From assembly GCA_001302245.1 (NCBI GenBank), contig LGYU01000009.1:248001-312000 (forward strand): 64,000 bases of DNA, read 5' to 3'. This DNA is from Chitinophagaceae bacterium PMP191F. GTDB taxonomy: Bacteria; Bacteroidota; Bacteroidia; Chitinophagales; Chitinophagaceae. Positions 42,376 to 52,048 of the stretch are shown piece after piece (positions within the stretch are counted from its first letter, which is position 1; the number at the start of each line of letters is the position of its first letter). Both the position numbers and the translations under genes were made by a program. Under the pieces are notes generated by a model that saw only the letters and a list, made by a program, of their open reading frames with translations, was not told the origin of the DNA and searched no databases.

Positions 42376-45300
42376 GAGTTGTTGCATTCTGAGTTGGAAT
42401 ATAAAATTTACTTGCTTCGTCTTCAGGGTCAAGTGATACGGACTGGGTGGAGGTTTTACCCTGTACCCAGGCAAATACCAATGGCAAAATAAACAGTGCT
42501 GCAAAGGTAGAGGCTATCAGACCACCAATTACCGCACGACCTAATGGAGCAGACTGATCACCGGCTTCACCAATACCACTGGCCATTGGTATCATACCGG
42601 CCACCATAGCCAGACTTGTCATCAGGATAGGCCGCAAACGCAATGCCGCAGCTTCTTTGGCTGCCTGCATGGCATTGCCACTGTGCAGTCGTAGCTGTTC
42701 TGCATTGGTGATCAACAATACAGCGTTGGAGATAGACACACCCACCGACATAATGATGCCCATATACGATTGCAGGTTCAGTGTAGAGCCTGTCAGTTTC
42801 AGCAATGCCAGTGAGCCCAGCAATACTGCCGGAACCGTAGTTAATACTACAAACGATACTTTGAACGACTGGAAGTTGGCAGCCAGCATCAGGAAGATCA
42901 CTACAATGGCAACGATCAGACCCGATTGCAGGCTATCAAGTGTTTCTGTCAGCGTTTTACTAAGACCAATTGTTTCGATGGTTAGGCCACGTGGCAGTTC
43001 ACCCAGCGATGCAATGGCTGCCTGTACATCTTTGGTGGCAGTACCCAGATCGATCTTATTCAGGTTGGCAGTAACAGACAATACGGGCATAGCACCAAGG
43101 TTATCGTTTTCTCCATAAGTGGTATCGGGTGTAATAGTGGCTATATCACTCAGCACCGGGCGACTGGAGTTTCTCTGTAAAGGAATTTCACCGATATCAC
43201 TGGTGCTACTCATTTTGTATTCAGGTACCTGTACCTGTACACTGTAGCTAAGATTCGCTTTCTCGTCTATCCAGATATTTTTTTCTGTAAAACGTGACGA
43301 AGAAGTAGAAGCGATCAGTGATCGTGCCACGTCGTTCATATCTACGCCCAGTTGTGCTGCACGTGTTCTGTCAACCGTTACATTCAGCGCCGGGTATTTG
43401 GTAGACTGTGCCAGCTGTACATCGCGCAGGTAACTGATCTGTTTCAGCTTGTCTATTATTTTACCGGCGAATGTTTCATTTAGTTTTTTGTTCCTGCCTG
43501 AGAAACGGATCTCTATCGGGGTAGGAGAGCCCTGGCTCAGGATCTTTTCTGTCAGCTCAATTGGTTCAAACGAAGGCTTTACATCTGGCGTGAGTTCTTT
43601 TAAACGGTTCCTGATCTTGTCTTTCAGTTCATCAAGATTGGTTTTATAGTCTTCTTTCAATGCAACCTGCAGCACCGCTTCATGCGGACCAGCCATAAAC
43701 AGGTATACCGGACTGATAGAGAACTGTGACGGGTGCTGACCGATGTATGCAGACGTTATAGCTACGTTATCGGGTCCTACAATATCTTTAATGGCATTGA
43801 TTGCTAAAATGGTTTTTTCTTCTGTGCGTTCTGCCCGGGTGCCATCGGGCGCACGCAGTCGTACCTGGAACTGACCGCTGTTCACTTTGGGTAATACATC
43901 ACGACCAATACTGTTCAGCATCAGGATTGCCAGGCCGGTTATTACTAACAGGTAAACAAGCACCGTAATAGCACGGTAAGGCATCATTCTATTGATGAAA
44001 CGTAGAAACCTGTTGCGGAATTTTTCAAAGCGGCTGACCTTACCATCGTTATTGAAATCATCTCTTTCAACCAGCACTTTTTTCTGCTCCCAGGTATCTT
44101 TTTCAGATCCAGGCGTCACTTGTAGTGCTTCATGTCCCTTTCCTTTTTTATGACCTTTCATCAGCCAGTTGGCCATTACCGGTACAAATGTTTGTGCCAG
44201 GAAATAAGAAACGATCATAGAGAAACCAATGGCCAGCGCCAATGGCAGGAACAATGATCCCGGAATACCGCTCATGGTAAAGGCCGGAGCAAATACCGCC
44301 AGGATACAGAACAGGATCAGCAATTTGGGAAATGCAATTTCCTTACAGGCATCCCAGATTGCCAGCGCCTTAGGCTTACCCATATCCAGGTGCTGGTGTA
44401 TATTTTCGATAGTTACCGTACTCTCATCTACCAGGATACCAATAGCCAGTGCCAGACCACTCAGTGTCATGATATTGATGGTTTGACCAAACAGGCTCAG
44501 GAACAATACACCAGAAATGATAGAAGTAGGAATGGTGAGGATCACGATCAATGCGCCGCGTGCGTCACCCAGGAACAGTAATACCATCAGCCCTGTCAGT
44601 ACTGCACCGATAATACCTTCACTCATCAGACTTTTTACAGAGTTGATAACATAGGTAGACTGGTCAAATTCGTACGACAGGGAAACATCTTCCGGTAACT
44701 GTGCCTGCAAACGGGGTAAGGCAGCTTTCAGGTTCTGTACCACTTCCCAGGTAGATGCATCGGCTGATTTAGCGATACTGAGGTAAACAGAACGTTTACC
44801 GTTTACCAACGCATAACCTACCGTTTGGTCTGCTGCATCCTCTACAGTTGCCACATCGCGCAGGTAAAGGTTTTGAGCAGTTCCTTTGAACAGCGGAATG
44901 GTCTCAAAATCTTTTACTGTTTTGATGGTGGTATTGGTAGGTGTAATGTAATTGTAGTTACCGATACGCACGTTGCCCGAAGGAGCTGTCTGGTTGTTGA
45001 CACGCAATGCTTCCACCAATTGATCCGGAGTTAGATTGTGTGAACGCAGCAGTTCCGGATCAGCTTTAATAACAATGGTACGTAAGTTACCACCAAACGG
45101 AGGGGCAGATACGATACCGGGTATAGATGTAAAGGAAGAGCGTACGTAAGTATTGGCCAGGTCCAGCAATTCGTTGTTGTTACGGGTACTGCTTTTCAAT
45201 ACCAGTTGCCCTACGGGTAGTGTAGAAGCATCAAACCGAATGATGAACGGAGGCTGTGAACCCGGTGGAAAGATGGCCTGTATACGGTTGGAAAAGGCAC

Positions 45301-45625
45301 TCACCTCAGCGGCAGCCTGTGCCATATTGGTGCCGGGATAGAAGGTGATCTTCATCAGCGTTAGACCCTGTATGTTCCTGGTTTCAATAGTTTTTATCCC
45401 GTTTACAAAGAGCATTACGTTGATGTATTGCTTACCAAAGAATGCTTCCATTTGTGTAGGTGTATATCCGCCAAACGGGTGCGCCAGGTAAATAACCGGC
45501 AGATCCAGCTTGGGGAAGATATCTACCTTGATGCTGTTAACGGCTTTGATGCCGAAAAAGAAAAGCCCTGCTACTATTACCAGTATCGAGATGGGCTTGC
45601 GTAATGCGAAACGTATCAGGTTCAT
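42368..45625 (-). CDS. RND efflux permease with EF-hand-like cytoplasmic loop
   Basis: 1085 residues, AcrB/HAE1-type, twelve membrane helices and two large periplasmic loops. Helix 4 has GILVDESTVTIENIH (Asp400 and Glu401 likely in proton relay), and helix 10-12 blocks such as SYMGIIMSVGVSISNAVLLI and PILMTSLAMVAGMIPMA are typical. The linker between helices 6 and 7 (about 490-545) is longer and charged and contains D523-x-N525-x-D527-G-x-V530-x-x-x-E534, a full EF-hand-like loop. Substrate unknown; it is likely multidrug or small-molecule efflux. The TolC-like gene precedes and the adaptor follows. Confidence 0.94.
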   Translation of the reverse strand: MNLIRFALRKPISILVIVAGLFFFGIKAVNSIKVDIFPKLDLPVIYLAHPFGGYTPTQMEAFFGKQYINVMLFVNGIKTIETRNIQGLTLMKITFYPGTNMAQAAAEVSAFSNRIQAIFPPGSQPPFIIRFDASTLPVGQLVLKSSTRNNNELLDLANTYVRSSFTSIPGIVSAPPFGGNLRTIVIKADPELLRSHNLTPDQLVEALRVNNQTAPSGNVRIGNYNYITPTNTTIKTVKDFETIPLFKGTAQNLYLRDVATVEDAADQTVGYALVNGKRSVYLSIAKSADASTWEVVQNLKAALPRLQAQLPEDVSLSYEFDQSTYVINSVKSLMSEGIIGAVLTGLMVLLFLGDARGALIVILTIPTSIISGVLFLSLFGQTINIMTLSGLALAIGILVDESTVTIENIHQHLDMGKPKALAIWDACKEIAFPKLLILFCILAVFAPAFTMSGIPGSLFLPLALAIGFSMIVSYFLAQTFVPVMANWLMKGHKKGKGHEALQVTPGSEKDTWEQKKVLVERDDFNNDGKVSRFEKFRNRFLRFINRMMPYRAITVLVYLLVITGLAILMLNSIGRDVLPKVNSGQFQVRLRAPDGTRAERTEEKTILAINAIKDIVGPDNVAITSAYIGQHPSQFSISPVYLFMAGPHEAVLQVALKEDYKTNLDELKDKIRNRLKELTPDVKPSFEPIELTEKILSQGSPTPIEIRFSGRNKKLNETFAGKIIDKLKQISYLRDVQLAQSTKYPALNVTVDRTRAAQLGVDMNDVARSLIASTSSSRFTEKNIWIDEKANLSYSVQVQVPEYKMSSTSDIGEIPLQRNSSRPVLSDIATITPDTTYGENDNLGAMPVLSVTANLNKIDLGTATKDVQAAIASLGELPRGLTIETIGLSKTLTETLDSLQSGLIVAIVVIFLMLAANFQSFKVSFVVLTTVPAVLLGSLALLKLTGSTLNLQSYMGIIMSVGVSISNAVLLITNAEQLRLHSGNAMQAAKEAAALRLRPILMTSLAMVAGMIPMASGIGEAGDQSAPLGRAVIGGLIASTFAALFILPLVFAWVQGKTSTQSVSLDPEDEASKFYIPTQNATTHE

Positions 45626-45654
45626 AAATTCGTTTATATCGTCTGTTGTAATGG

Positions 45655-45830
45655 TGCGTGGTGAATAGTCAATAGTGAATTGTTGTGGCCCATAAGAATC
45701 GAAAAGCTACGAGCCATGAGTTTCGGGCAAAATGCAAAGCGCTCGGCAACTATTAAACGGTCTAACCACATTTTCAAATTACCATATTCTCAAATTTTCG
45801 AATCAGTCTTCCCCGGCTAATGGCTAACAC
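45655..45830 (-). repeat. Intergenic mosaic repeat, copy D
   Basis: Lies between the TolC-like gene and the permease, inside the probable operon. On the plus strand: GTGAATAGTCAATAGTGAAT, then GAAAAGCTACGAGCCATGAG and TTTCGGGC (also in copy B), then ACATTTTCAAATT and CTCAAATTTTC words. Read from the TolC stop codon, AATTTGAAAA comes first, as in copies C and E. Confidence 0.7.
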
Positions 45831-45852
45831 TTAAAAACTACTACCTGGTTCC

Positions 45853-47265
45853 CTATTTTACTTGCTTAAGGAACAGATCAAAATCACCGGCGGTGGCTGC
45901 TTTCAGCAACAGCGCCTGCCATACATTGATATAGGCAACACTCATATCGGTTTCAGCCCTGTTCAGTGCGTACAGTGCCTGCTGCAAATCAATAATGGTA
46001 GACAGCCCGTTCTTGTACAACACACTTTTCTGTAAATAAGCGTCTGCTGCTGCTTTGTACTGCTGGGGTACTACACGTACGCTCTGCGTAGTGTTTTGAA
46101 TACGCTGGTCGGCCAGTACCAGTTGCGTTTGCAGTTGGGTGGTAACCAGGTCGTATTCCTGCTGGTAAGCCGCTGTTACAAATTGTTGTGCATGTACCTG
46201 TTGTTTGATCTTCCACAGACTGATAATATTCCAGGAAAGTGCTACGCCCAGAGCATAGTTGCTGCGCATGGGCTTTACCCCATCAAAATAGTTTTTGGTA
46301 TAGCGGTCATCATAGGCCGGTGTGTAATCTGAATTAAAACCTGAACCGCGACTCTGGAAAATGCCGAACAGGTTAAAACCAGGCATAATGCTTTTTTTCA
46401 GAAAGCTTGTAGCCGCATTGCTCTGGTCAATACGTGTCTGGTAAAATTTTACCTGCGGGTTTTGTGTAACGGTCGCAGAGGTCTGAAATCCGTCTGGTAC
46501 ACTGGAAAAGAACGTGGTATCAAGGGCAAAATCACCGGGAGCAATGTTCAGTAACTGGATCAATTGATTGCGCAACTGCTGTTCGTTGTTGGTGGCATCA
46601 ATAATTGTCAGTTCTGCCCGTGATACTTCTGCATTGGCGATAGAGGAATCAACGCCGGGGTTTAAACCGGATAAGGTACGTGCCTTTACAGATTGCTGTA
46701 CATATTTTGCTCTCTCCAGGTTAGACTGTGCATTTTGTATCAGCCTGCGCGCTATTAACAGGTTCAGGTAAGCTCCGGCTACTTTTACACTGTGTACAAA
46801 TTGTTCCTGTTGCAGATCGGCAGAATCTTTCTTTGCCTGTGCGCCTGCCAGTTCAATTTTTGAGCTTACACGCCCGAAAGTAAAGAACTCCCAGTTGGTG
46901 CTGATGATATACATAGACCCGAAAGCAGCGTTCCAGCTCTGGCTATTGTAAGTGGGGCCGGCAGATGATAAACCCAGTGCTCCTACTGGTGCGGCAGGAC
47001 CAAACTGCCCGTTCACAGTACCATACGCCTGTTGAATAGACGCCACTACGTTGGGCAGATATTCATTGCGTGCATTCTGTATCAGCGCAGCGGATGCTTC
47101 GAGGTAATTGCGTTTTGCCTTAATGCTCTGGTATTGTTGCAGGCCGGTAGTTACTGCCTTCGACAACAACAATGTGCTGTCGCCCTGTGCCTGTACTGTC
47201 AATGATGAATAAACAACTGCAGCGGTAATCACTGCATGTCTGTAAAAAGATTTGTTGAATATCAT
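45853..47265 (-). CDS. TolC-family outer membrane efflux protein
   Basis: 470 residues from the ATG at 47265. A signal peptide (about 1-26, ending VQAQ) is followed by two repeats of outer membrane factor type: long helices with NYLEASAALIQNARNEYLPNV and KVAGAYLNLLIARRLIQNAQ, and in the second half QQEYDLVTTQLQTQLVLAD and YLQKSVLYKNGLSTIIDLQQ. It forms the outer channel for the pump encoded next. It is probably the first gene of the operon TolC-permease-adaptor; the 227-base gap before the permease holds mosaic repeat copy D. Confidence 0.92.
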   Translation of the reverse strand: MIFNKSFYRHAVITAAVVYSSLTVQAQGDSTLLLSKAVTTGLQQYQSIKAKRNYLEASAALIQNARNEYLPNVVASIQQAYGTVNGQFGPAAPVGALGLSSAGPTYNSQSWNAAFGSMYIISTNWEFFTFGRVSSKIELAGAQAKKDSADLQQEQFVHSVKVAGAYLNLLIARRLIQNAQSNLERAKYVQQSVKARTLSGLNPGVDSSIANAEVSRAELTIIDATNNEQQLRNQLIQLLNIAPGDFALDTTFFSSVPDGFQTSATVTQNPQVKFYQTRIDQSNAATSFLKKSIMPGFNLFGIFQSRGSGFNSDYTPAYDDRYTKNYFDGVKPMRSNYALGVALSWNIISLWKIKQQVHAQQFVTAAYQQEYDLVTTQLQTQLVLADQRIQNTTQSVRVVPQQYKAAADAYLQKSVLYKNGLSTIIDLQQALYALNRAETDMSVAYINVWQALLLKAATAGDFDLFLKQVK

Positions 47266-47424
47266 CAGTATGCTACAAATCCCTTTTTGTGCGCTCATAC
47301 AATAATAATCCTGGTCGGTTTTTTAGTTCAAGGTTTAGTAATAAAAGCTTTATAACGGCCTTTTTTGTAAAGAGATATTTTCGACATGGCAGCAACGGTG
47401 TGTTATAAAGCGTGTATATAAATA

Positions 47425-48366
47425 TCAGATCACCACTACTACTTTTCCTGTTGTTCTTCCTGATTCAACCTGTTTGTGTGCTGCCGCTATATCTTTCCAT
47501 TCAAAAAGATGTGATACATGTGTATGAATGGTACCTTTTAGCAACAGTACTGCCAGTTGTTCCATATCTGCGCCGCTGGATGATACACGAAAATGAACGC
47601 CGTGTTTACCCACGGCTTCGGCTTGTTGTGCAATGTTGGCTGAAGTGGCAGAAGGTAAACTGATCACTGTTCCCCCGGGTTTAGTAGCAGCCAGTGAACG
47701 CACTGCATGGTCACCACCAAATGCATCCAATACAATATCAGCATCAGTAATGACCTCTTCAAACTGCCGGGCGTTATAGTCAATATGTTCGTCAACGCCC
47801 AGTGATAAAACAAATTCTTTATTGGTAGCAGAAGAAGTGCCTATCACATACGCACCCAGGTGTTTGGCAATCTGAACGGCAAAATGACCTACACCGCCAC
47901 TAGCTGCATGAATCAGTACTTTTTGTCCGGGTTGTACAGACACCTGTTTTGTAAATGCCTGCCAGGCTGTTAATGCAGCCAGCGGCGTGGCAGCGGCTTC
48001 GCCATGTGATATGGTAAAAGGTTTTAATGCAAGATGTGCTTCCGGAGCGGCCACATATTCAGCGTAGGCTTTACCATGTCCCGGAAAATTAACCATACCA
48101 AAAACAGCATCACCTTTTTTAAAACGGGTAACAGCTTTACCTGTCTCCTGTATAATACCTGAAATGTCCCAGCCAAGAATAATGGGCTGTTCATTTTTCA
48201 GTTGCTGTGCTGCACCCTGTCCGTTACGTGTTTTAATGTCGATAGGATTGATGCCGATAGCACTCACCTGCACTAGCACTTCATGGTCATGAAGGGTGGG
48301 AGTGGGGAGATTGGTGAATAAAAGATTTTCAGCGCCGCCAAAATCTTTTAAAATGATCGCTTTCAT
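47425..48366 (-). CDS. NADP-dependent quinone oxidoreductase-like protein (MDR family)
   Basis: 313 residues. A GroES-like N-terminal domain (1-120) and Rossmann domain with the cofactor motif HAASGGVGHFAVQIAKHLG (152-170). Zinc-binding cysteines of classic alcohol dehydrogenases are absent, so it belongs to the zinc-free quinone reductase/enoyl reductase branch. Substrate unknown. The AraC-type gene is divergent, with 286 bases between starts, and is a likely regulator. Confidence 0.88.
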   Translation of the reverse strand: MKAIILKDFGGAENLLFTNLPTPTLHDHEVLVQVSAIGINPIDIKTRNGQGAAQQLKNEQPIILGWDISGIIQETGKAVTRFKKGDAVFGMVNFPGHGKAYAEYVAAPEAHLALKPFTISHGEAAATPLAALTAWQAFTKQVSVQPGQKVLIHAASGGVGHFAVQIAKHLGAYVIGTSSATNKEFVLSLGVDEHIDYNARQFEEVITDADIVLDAFGGDHAVRSLAATKPGGTVISLPSATSANIAQQAEAVGKHGVHFRVSSSGADMEQLAVLLLKGTIHTHVSHLFEWKDIAAAHKQVESGRTTGKVVVVI

Positions 48367-48652
48367 GTGTTGTGTTTGTAAGCGGTAATTTAAACCGCTG
48401 TATCAGTCAGGATATATTAATTGACTGTTAATACCTGATCATTGAAATTCCGGCAACTTTCTACAGGAAGCGTTGCTTTTCATATTGACAAGATAATCTG
48501 AATATTTGCCGGAAAACGTATTTCCGGGGAATGTTGGAAGTTTTAAGCAGCAGCAGAATAACCCGTTATTTTACTCCCTGCCTTACAAAGTTCCTGATTG
48601 TAATGATTTTGTTCCTTGTACAATTTTGGGTTTGTTCTGTATATTTGGAGGT

Positions 48653-49543
48653 ATGAATACTGAGAATTTGTACCAGCCATTTGAAATTGTGTATAAGGAA
48701 ACCGACGAATGTCCCAAACCGGCGCACAAACATAACTTTTTTGAGTTGGTTTACATTATGGATGGAACTGGTAAACATTGTATTAACAAAAACAAGTTTG
48801 ACTATTACCGTGGGCATCTGTTTCTCATCACACCGCAAGACTCGCACAAGTTGCATGTAAAAACAACTACCAAATTTTTCATGATCCGCTTCAATGATAT
48901 CTATCTGCGTTCACAAAGAGAACTGCAGGCAGGCACAGGCAATAATGAATGGATAAAAAAACTTGAATTCATTTTTCACAATACCAGTCATCTGCCCGGT
49001 TGTATTCTGAAAAACCAGGAAGATAAAGTATTGGTAAAAGCACTTATCGAAGGTGTTATCAAGGAGTATGTCAATAAAGAACCTTATCACCAGGAGATTG
49101 TACAACAGCTCGTCAGTACATTGATTGCATTGGTGGCTCGGAACATTTACATCAATACACCCGAAAAAGTGAAATACGATGTGAGCAATGATGATACTAC
49201 CCTGAAAATTATACATTACATACAGAGTAATATCTACAGGCCCGAACTGCTGAAAGCTGAACAGATCTCAACAGTATTCAGTATTTCCATTAATTACCTG
49301 AGCGAATATTTCAAAAAGCATACAGGCGATACATTACAGCAATACATTACCAATTATAAACTGAAACTGGTTGAAACCCGTTTGCTGCACAGCGAAATGC
49401 GGATGAACGAAATAGCCTTTGAACTGAACTTTACAGATGAAAGCCATCTCAACAGGATATTTAAAAAGTACAGGGGAATGAGCCCTTCCGAATTTCGCAA
49501 ACGCTCACATGGTAAAATGTTTGCTGTACAGGCACGCGCATAA
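48653..49543 (+). CDS. AraC-family transcriptional regulator
   Basis: 296 residues from the ATG at 48653, which has GGAGGT nearby; the longer frame to 48506 is unlikely. An N-terminal cupin-like sensing domain (PAHKHNFFELVYIMDGTGKH, then RGHLFLITPQDSHKLHV) is followed by the C-terminal double helix-turn-helix: AEQISTVFSISINYLSEYFK and MNEIAFELNFTDESHLNRIF with the RKYRGMSPSEFRK-type end. A TATATTTG box at 48640-48647 would give a nearly leaderless transcript if used. It probably controls the divergent oxidoreductase. Confidence 0.88.
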   Translation: MNTENLYQPFEIVYKETDECPKPAHKHNFFELVYIMDGTGKHCINKNKFDYYRGHLFLITPQDSHKLHVKTTTKFFMIRFNDIYLRSQRELQAGTGNNEWIKKLEFIFHNTSHLPGCILKNQEDKVLVKALIEGVIKEYVNKEPYHQEIVQQLVSTLIALVARNIYINTPEKVKYDVSNDDTTLKIIHYIQSNIYRPELLKAEQISTVFSISINYLSEYFKKHTGDTLQQYITNYKLKLVETRLLHSEMRMNEIAFELNFTDESHLNRIFKKYRGMSPSEFRKRSHGKMFAVQARA

Positions 49544-49627
49544 AGAACTGTATGCAATATGGCAGTGACTGTATTCAGAAATACTACCTCTGGTAAAAAT
49601 TAACCCGTTTTTAATTCAATAGAAAAT

Positions 49628-50737
49628 TTGACGGCATCATCACTTTGTCTTTTTGTAACAGGCGCTATATTGCTCTATGCCTGTAGCGATACACAGGAGC
49701 GCAATGCCGTTGCGCACGATTCTGTTACGTTGTGTGCTGTGCCAATACCTGCCCGTACAGCAGCTAACCCATCACATGCCAATATACATGAACCCGATAG
49801 CGTATCACATAAAAACATGATATGGATACCGGGTGGCACTTTTGTTATGGGAGCAGTTGATAAAGATGGTCGTATTGATGAGTATCCGCAACATATAGTA
49901 ACTGTTGACGGTTTCTGGATAGACGTTACAGAAGTGACCAATGATGAGTTTACAAGGTTTACTGATGCTACAGGATATATTACTACTGCAGAAAGGACAC
50001 CGGATTGGAATGAGATAAAAAAACAGTTGCCGCCCGATACGCCTAAACCTCCTGATAGTGTACTGGTGCCGGCTTCATTGGTGTTTGTTCCTGCTCAATA
50101 TGCAGTTTCATTACAGGATGCCTCGCAATGGTGGCGTTGGCAACCTGGTGCCAACTGGAAGCATCCGCAGGGAACCGGCAGTAATATCCGCGGCAAAGGA
50201 CAATATCCGGTAGTTCACATATCATGGGAAGATGCTGCAGCGTATGCCACGTGGTCGGGTAAACGATTGCCTACAGAAGCTGAGTGGGAGTTTGCCGCGC
50301 GTGGCGGGCTGAGCAAACAGCCATTTACCTGGGGCAATGAACCTGTTGATCATGGCACACCAAAAGCCAATATCTGGCAGGGACATTTTCCGGATGTAAA
50401 TACCCGCAAAGATGGTTTTGCAGGTGCTGCGCCGGTGCGTTCGTTTGCTCCCAATGCCTACGGACTGTACGATATGGCCGGCAATGTATGGGAATGGTGT
50501 GCTGACTGGTATCGACCGGATTATTACAAAGAGGTTGCGGATGGTGTAACCAATCCTCTGGGACCTGCCGATGCATATGATCCTGATGAGCCAGCCATTC
50601 CCAAAAGGGTAGTGCGCGGCGGATCATTTCTTTGTCACGATTCCTATTGCGCCAGCTATAGGGTATCAGCCCGCATGAAAACTTCTCCTGATACCGGGCT
50701 GGAGCATACAGGGTTCCGGTGTGTAAGCAGCAAATAA
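49628..50737 (+). CDS. Formylglycine-generating-enzyme family lipoprotein with both active cysteines
   Basis: 369 residues starting at TTG (49628), the only start that keeps the signal; an in-frame stop lies 9 codons upstream. The signal ends in a lipobox, LLYACSD (Cys19). The SUMF1/FGE domain spans about 62-368: MIWIPGGTFVMGAVDKDGR, HISWEDAAAYATWSGKRLPT, EAEWEFAARGG, GLYDMAGNVWEWCADWY. In the last block GGSFLCHDSYCASYRV carries Cys336 and Cys341, the two copper-binding catalytic cysteines of true FGE; many bacterial homologues lack them. Activation of sulfatases is plausible, but an exported lipoprotein form is unexpected and no sulfatase is nearby. Confidence 0.85.
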   Translation: MTASSLCLFVTGAILLYACSDTQERNAVAHDSVTLCAVPIPARTAANPSHANIHEPDSVSHKNMIWIPGGTFVMGAVDKDGRIDEYPQHIVTVDGFWIDVTEVTNDEFTRFTDATGYITTAERTPDWNEIKKQLPPDTPKPPDSVLVPASLVFVPAQYAVSLQDASQWWRWQPGANWKHPQGTGSNIRGKGQYPVVHISWEDAAAYATWSGKRLPTEAEWEFAARGGLSKQPFTWGNEPVDHGTPKANIWQGHFPDVNTRKDGFAGAAPVRSFAPNAYGLYDMAGNVWEWCADWYRPDYYKEVADGVTNPLGPADAYDPDEPAIPKRVVRGGSFLCHDSYCASYRVSARMKTSPDTGLEHTGFRCVSSK

Positions 50738-51181
50738 TTAAGTATTCCACGTTGATAATTGCGTATTGAATATTCAATACCCAATGTTCAGTTTTCAATG
50801 TTCACTTTTCGATAGAAGTGAAATATTGAGCTTTTTAGTAATTCGTACAGTGGTATTGCATATGACAACTTAGGGTTTTTCCCTGGTGTCTGATACGATA
50901 ACTTCGTTGAAAATTTGGCTGTTTTTGAAATGTGTGTTATTTTGAAAAGCCTTTTTTCGGACCTGGGAGAAACACTGCAAAAAACCTGTATCAGCTGTAA
51001 GAGTATTTTTGTATTCAACTGATTGATTTACAGATTTTTCGGCGTTCTCCTTCCTTTTAATGTTGTTTTAACACTATTTACGGTCAAATGAGGGCAATTT
51101 TGCAAACTGAAATACGTTGGTAAGATTAGTAGCTGACTACCGGCGATCGTAAATATCCAAAATTCAAGGGGATTTCTTACT
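50738..51181. other. Gene-free spacer before the L,D-transpeptidase gene
   Basis: No gene is supported; the minus frame at 50788-51018 looks random. Just after the FGE stop (50750-50810) are words such as TGAATATTCAATACCCAATG and CAATGTTCACTTTT that resemble the mosaic repeats. The start at 51182 probably has its promoter at the right end, but no consensus box was found. Confidence 0.5.
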
Positions 51182-51961
51182 ATGCAAAAACCATTTATCA
51201 AAAGGCTCGCAAAACGCTGCGGTTCTGTTCTGCTGGTAGCCGGAACAGTGTTCCTGTGGTCGTTTATGCCATCTTTGCCAGCGCCTTTACCGTACAAAAA
51301 CTACTTAGACAGTTCCTTCACCCATAAGCCTGCAGCGGCTGTAACATTACACCGTTCGTTTGCAGAGGCTAAAATGGATGTATATGATAGTCTCCGTCTG
51401 GAAGATGCTGGATTATCACGCAGGGCCTTTGAAATGGCATTACGCGGCATGAGCAAGCTCATCAAAAGTTACCATATCAAAGAAAATATCCTTTCTATTG
51501 TTGATTTCAGCCAGTCCAGTCTCAGCAAGCGTTTATACGTTATTGATCTCGAAAATTATGCATTGCTGTTCAATACACTGGTAGCACATGGCAATAAAAC
51601 GGGCAAGGAGATGGCGCAGTCTTTCTCCAATAAGAACCGCTCCAACAAAAGCAGTCTTGGTTTTTACATTACAGGCAATACCTACATGGGTAATAACGGT
51701 TATTCTTTAAAACTGCAGGGCGTTGAAAAAGGAATTAATGATTTTGCCTTTCGCCGTGCTATTGTATTACATGGTGCCGATTATGTAAGCGCCGATTGGG
51801 CTGCTAACCACAACCAGGATTACATTGGTCGCAGTCAGGGCTGCCCTGCGTTGCCTGTAGAAATGTCGGCAGAGATCATTAATGAAGTGAAAGACGGAAC
51901 CTGTCTGTTCATCTATCACCCAACATCAACTTACAGAGCTCAATCCCGTTTGGCAAAATAG
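51182..51961 (+). CDS. Murein L,D-transpeptidase catalytic domain protein
   Basis: 259 residues with an N-terminal signal or anchor (about 14-32). The catalytic region (about 115-245) belongs to the L,D-transpeptidase catalytic-domain family: AIVLHGADYVSADW with His197 and GRSQGCPALP with the nucleophile Cys221. NKSSLGFYITGNTYMGNNG is the typical strand before it. Such proteins form or edit 3-3 peptidoglycan crosslinks or attach proteins to the wall. The catalytic Cys and His are present, so activity is likely; the reaction is not known. Confidence 0.85.
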   Translation: MQKPFIKRLAKRCGSVLLVAGTVFLWSFMPSLPAPLPYKNYLDSSFTHKPAAAVTLHRSFAEAKMDVYDSLRLEDAGLSRRAFEMALRGMSKLIKSYHIKENILSIVDFSQSSLSKRLYVIDLENYALLFNTLVAHGNKTGKEMAQSFSNKNRSNKSSLGFYITGNTYMGNNGYSLKLQGVEKGINDFAFRRAIVLHGADYVSADWAANHNQDYIGRSQGCPALPVEMSAEIINEVKDGTCLFIYHPTSTYRAQSRLAK

Positions 51962-52023
51962 GTTATTCACATTTTTGCAGTGTGCTGGTATAAAAAAGCA
52001 CGGAGCAAACCACACACACGGTA

Positions 52024-52031
52024 TATCTTTG
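52024..52031 (+). promoter_or_regulatory. Promoter -7 box TATCTTTG of the Gfo/Idh/MocA gene
   Basis: A perfect TAnnTTTG match 17 bases before the ATG at 52049; the leader would be about 12 bases. No clear -33 TTTG. Confidence 0.5.
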
Positions 52032-52048
52032 GCGTATAATCAGAAGAT

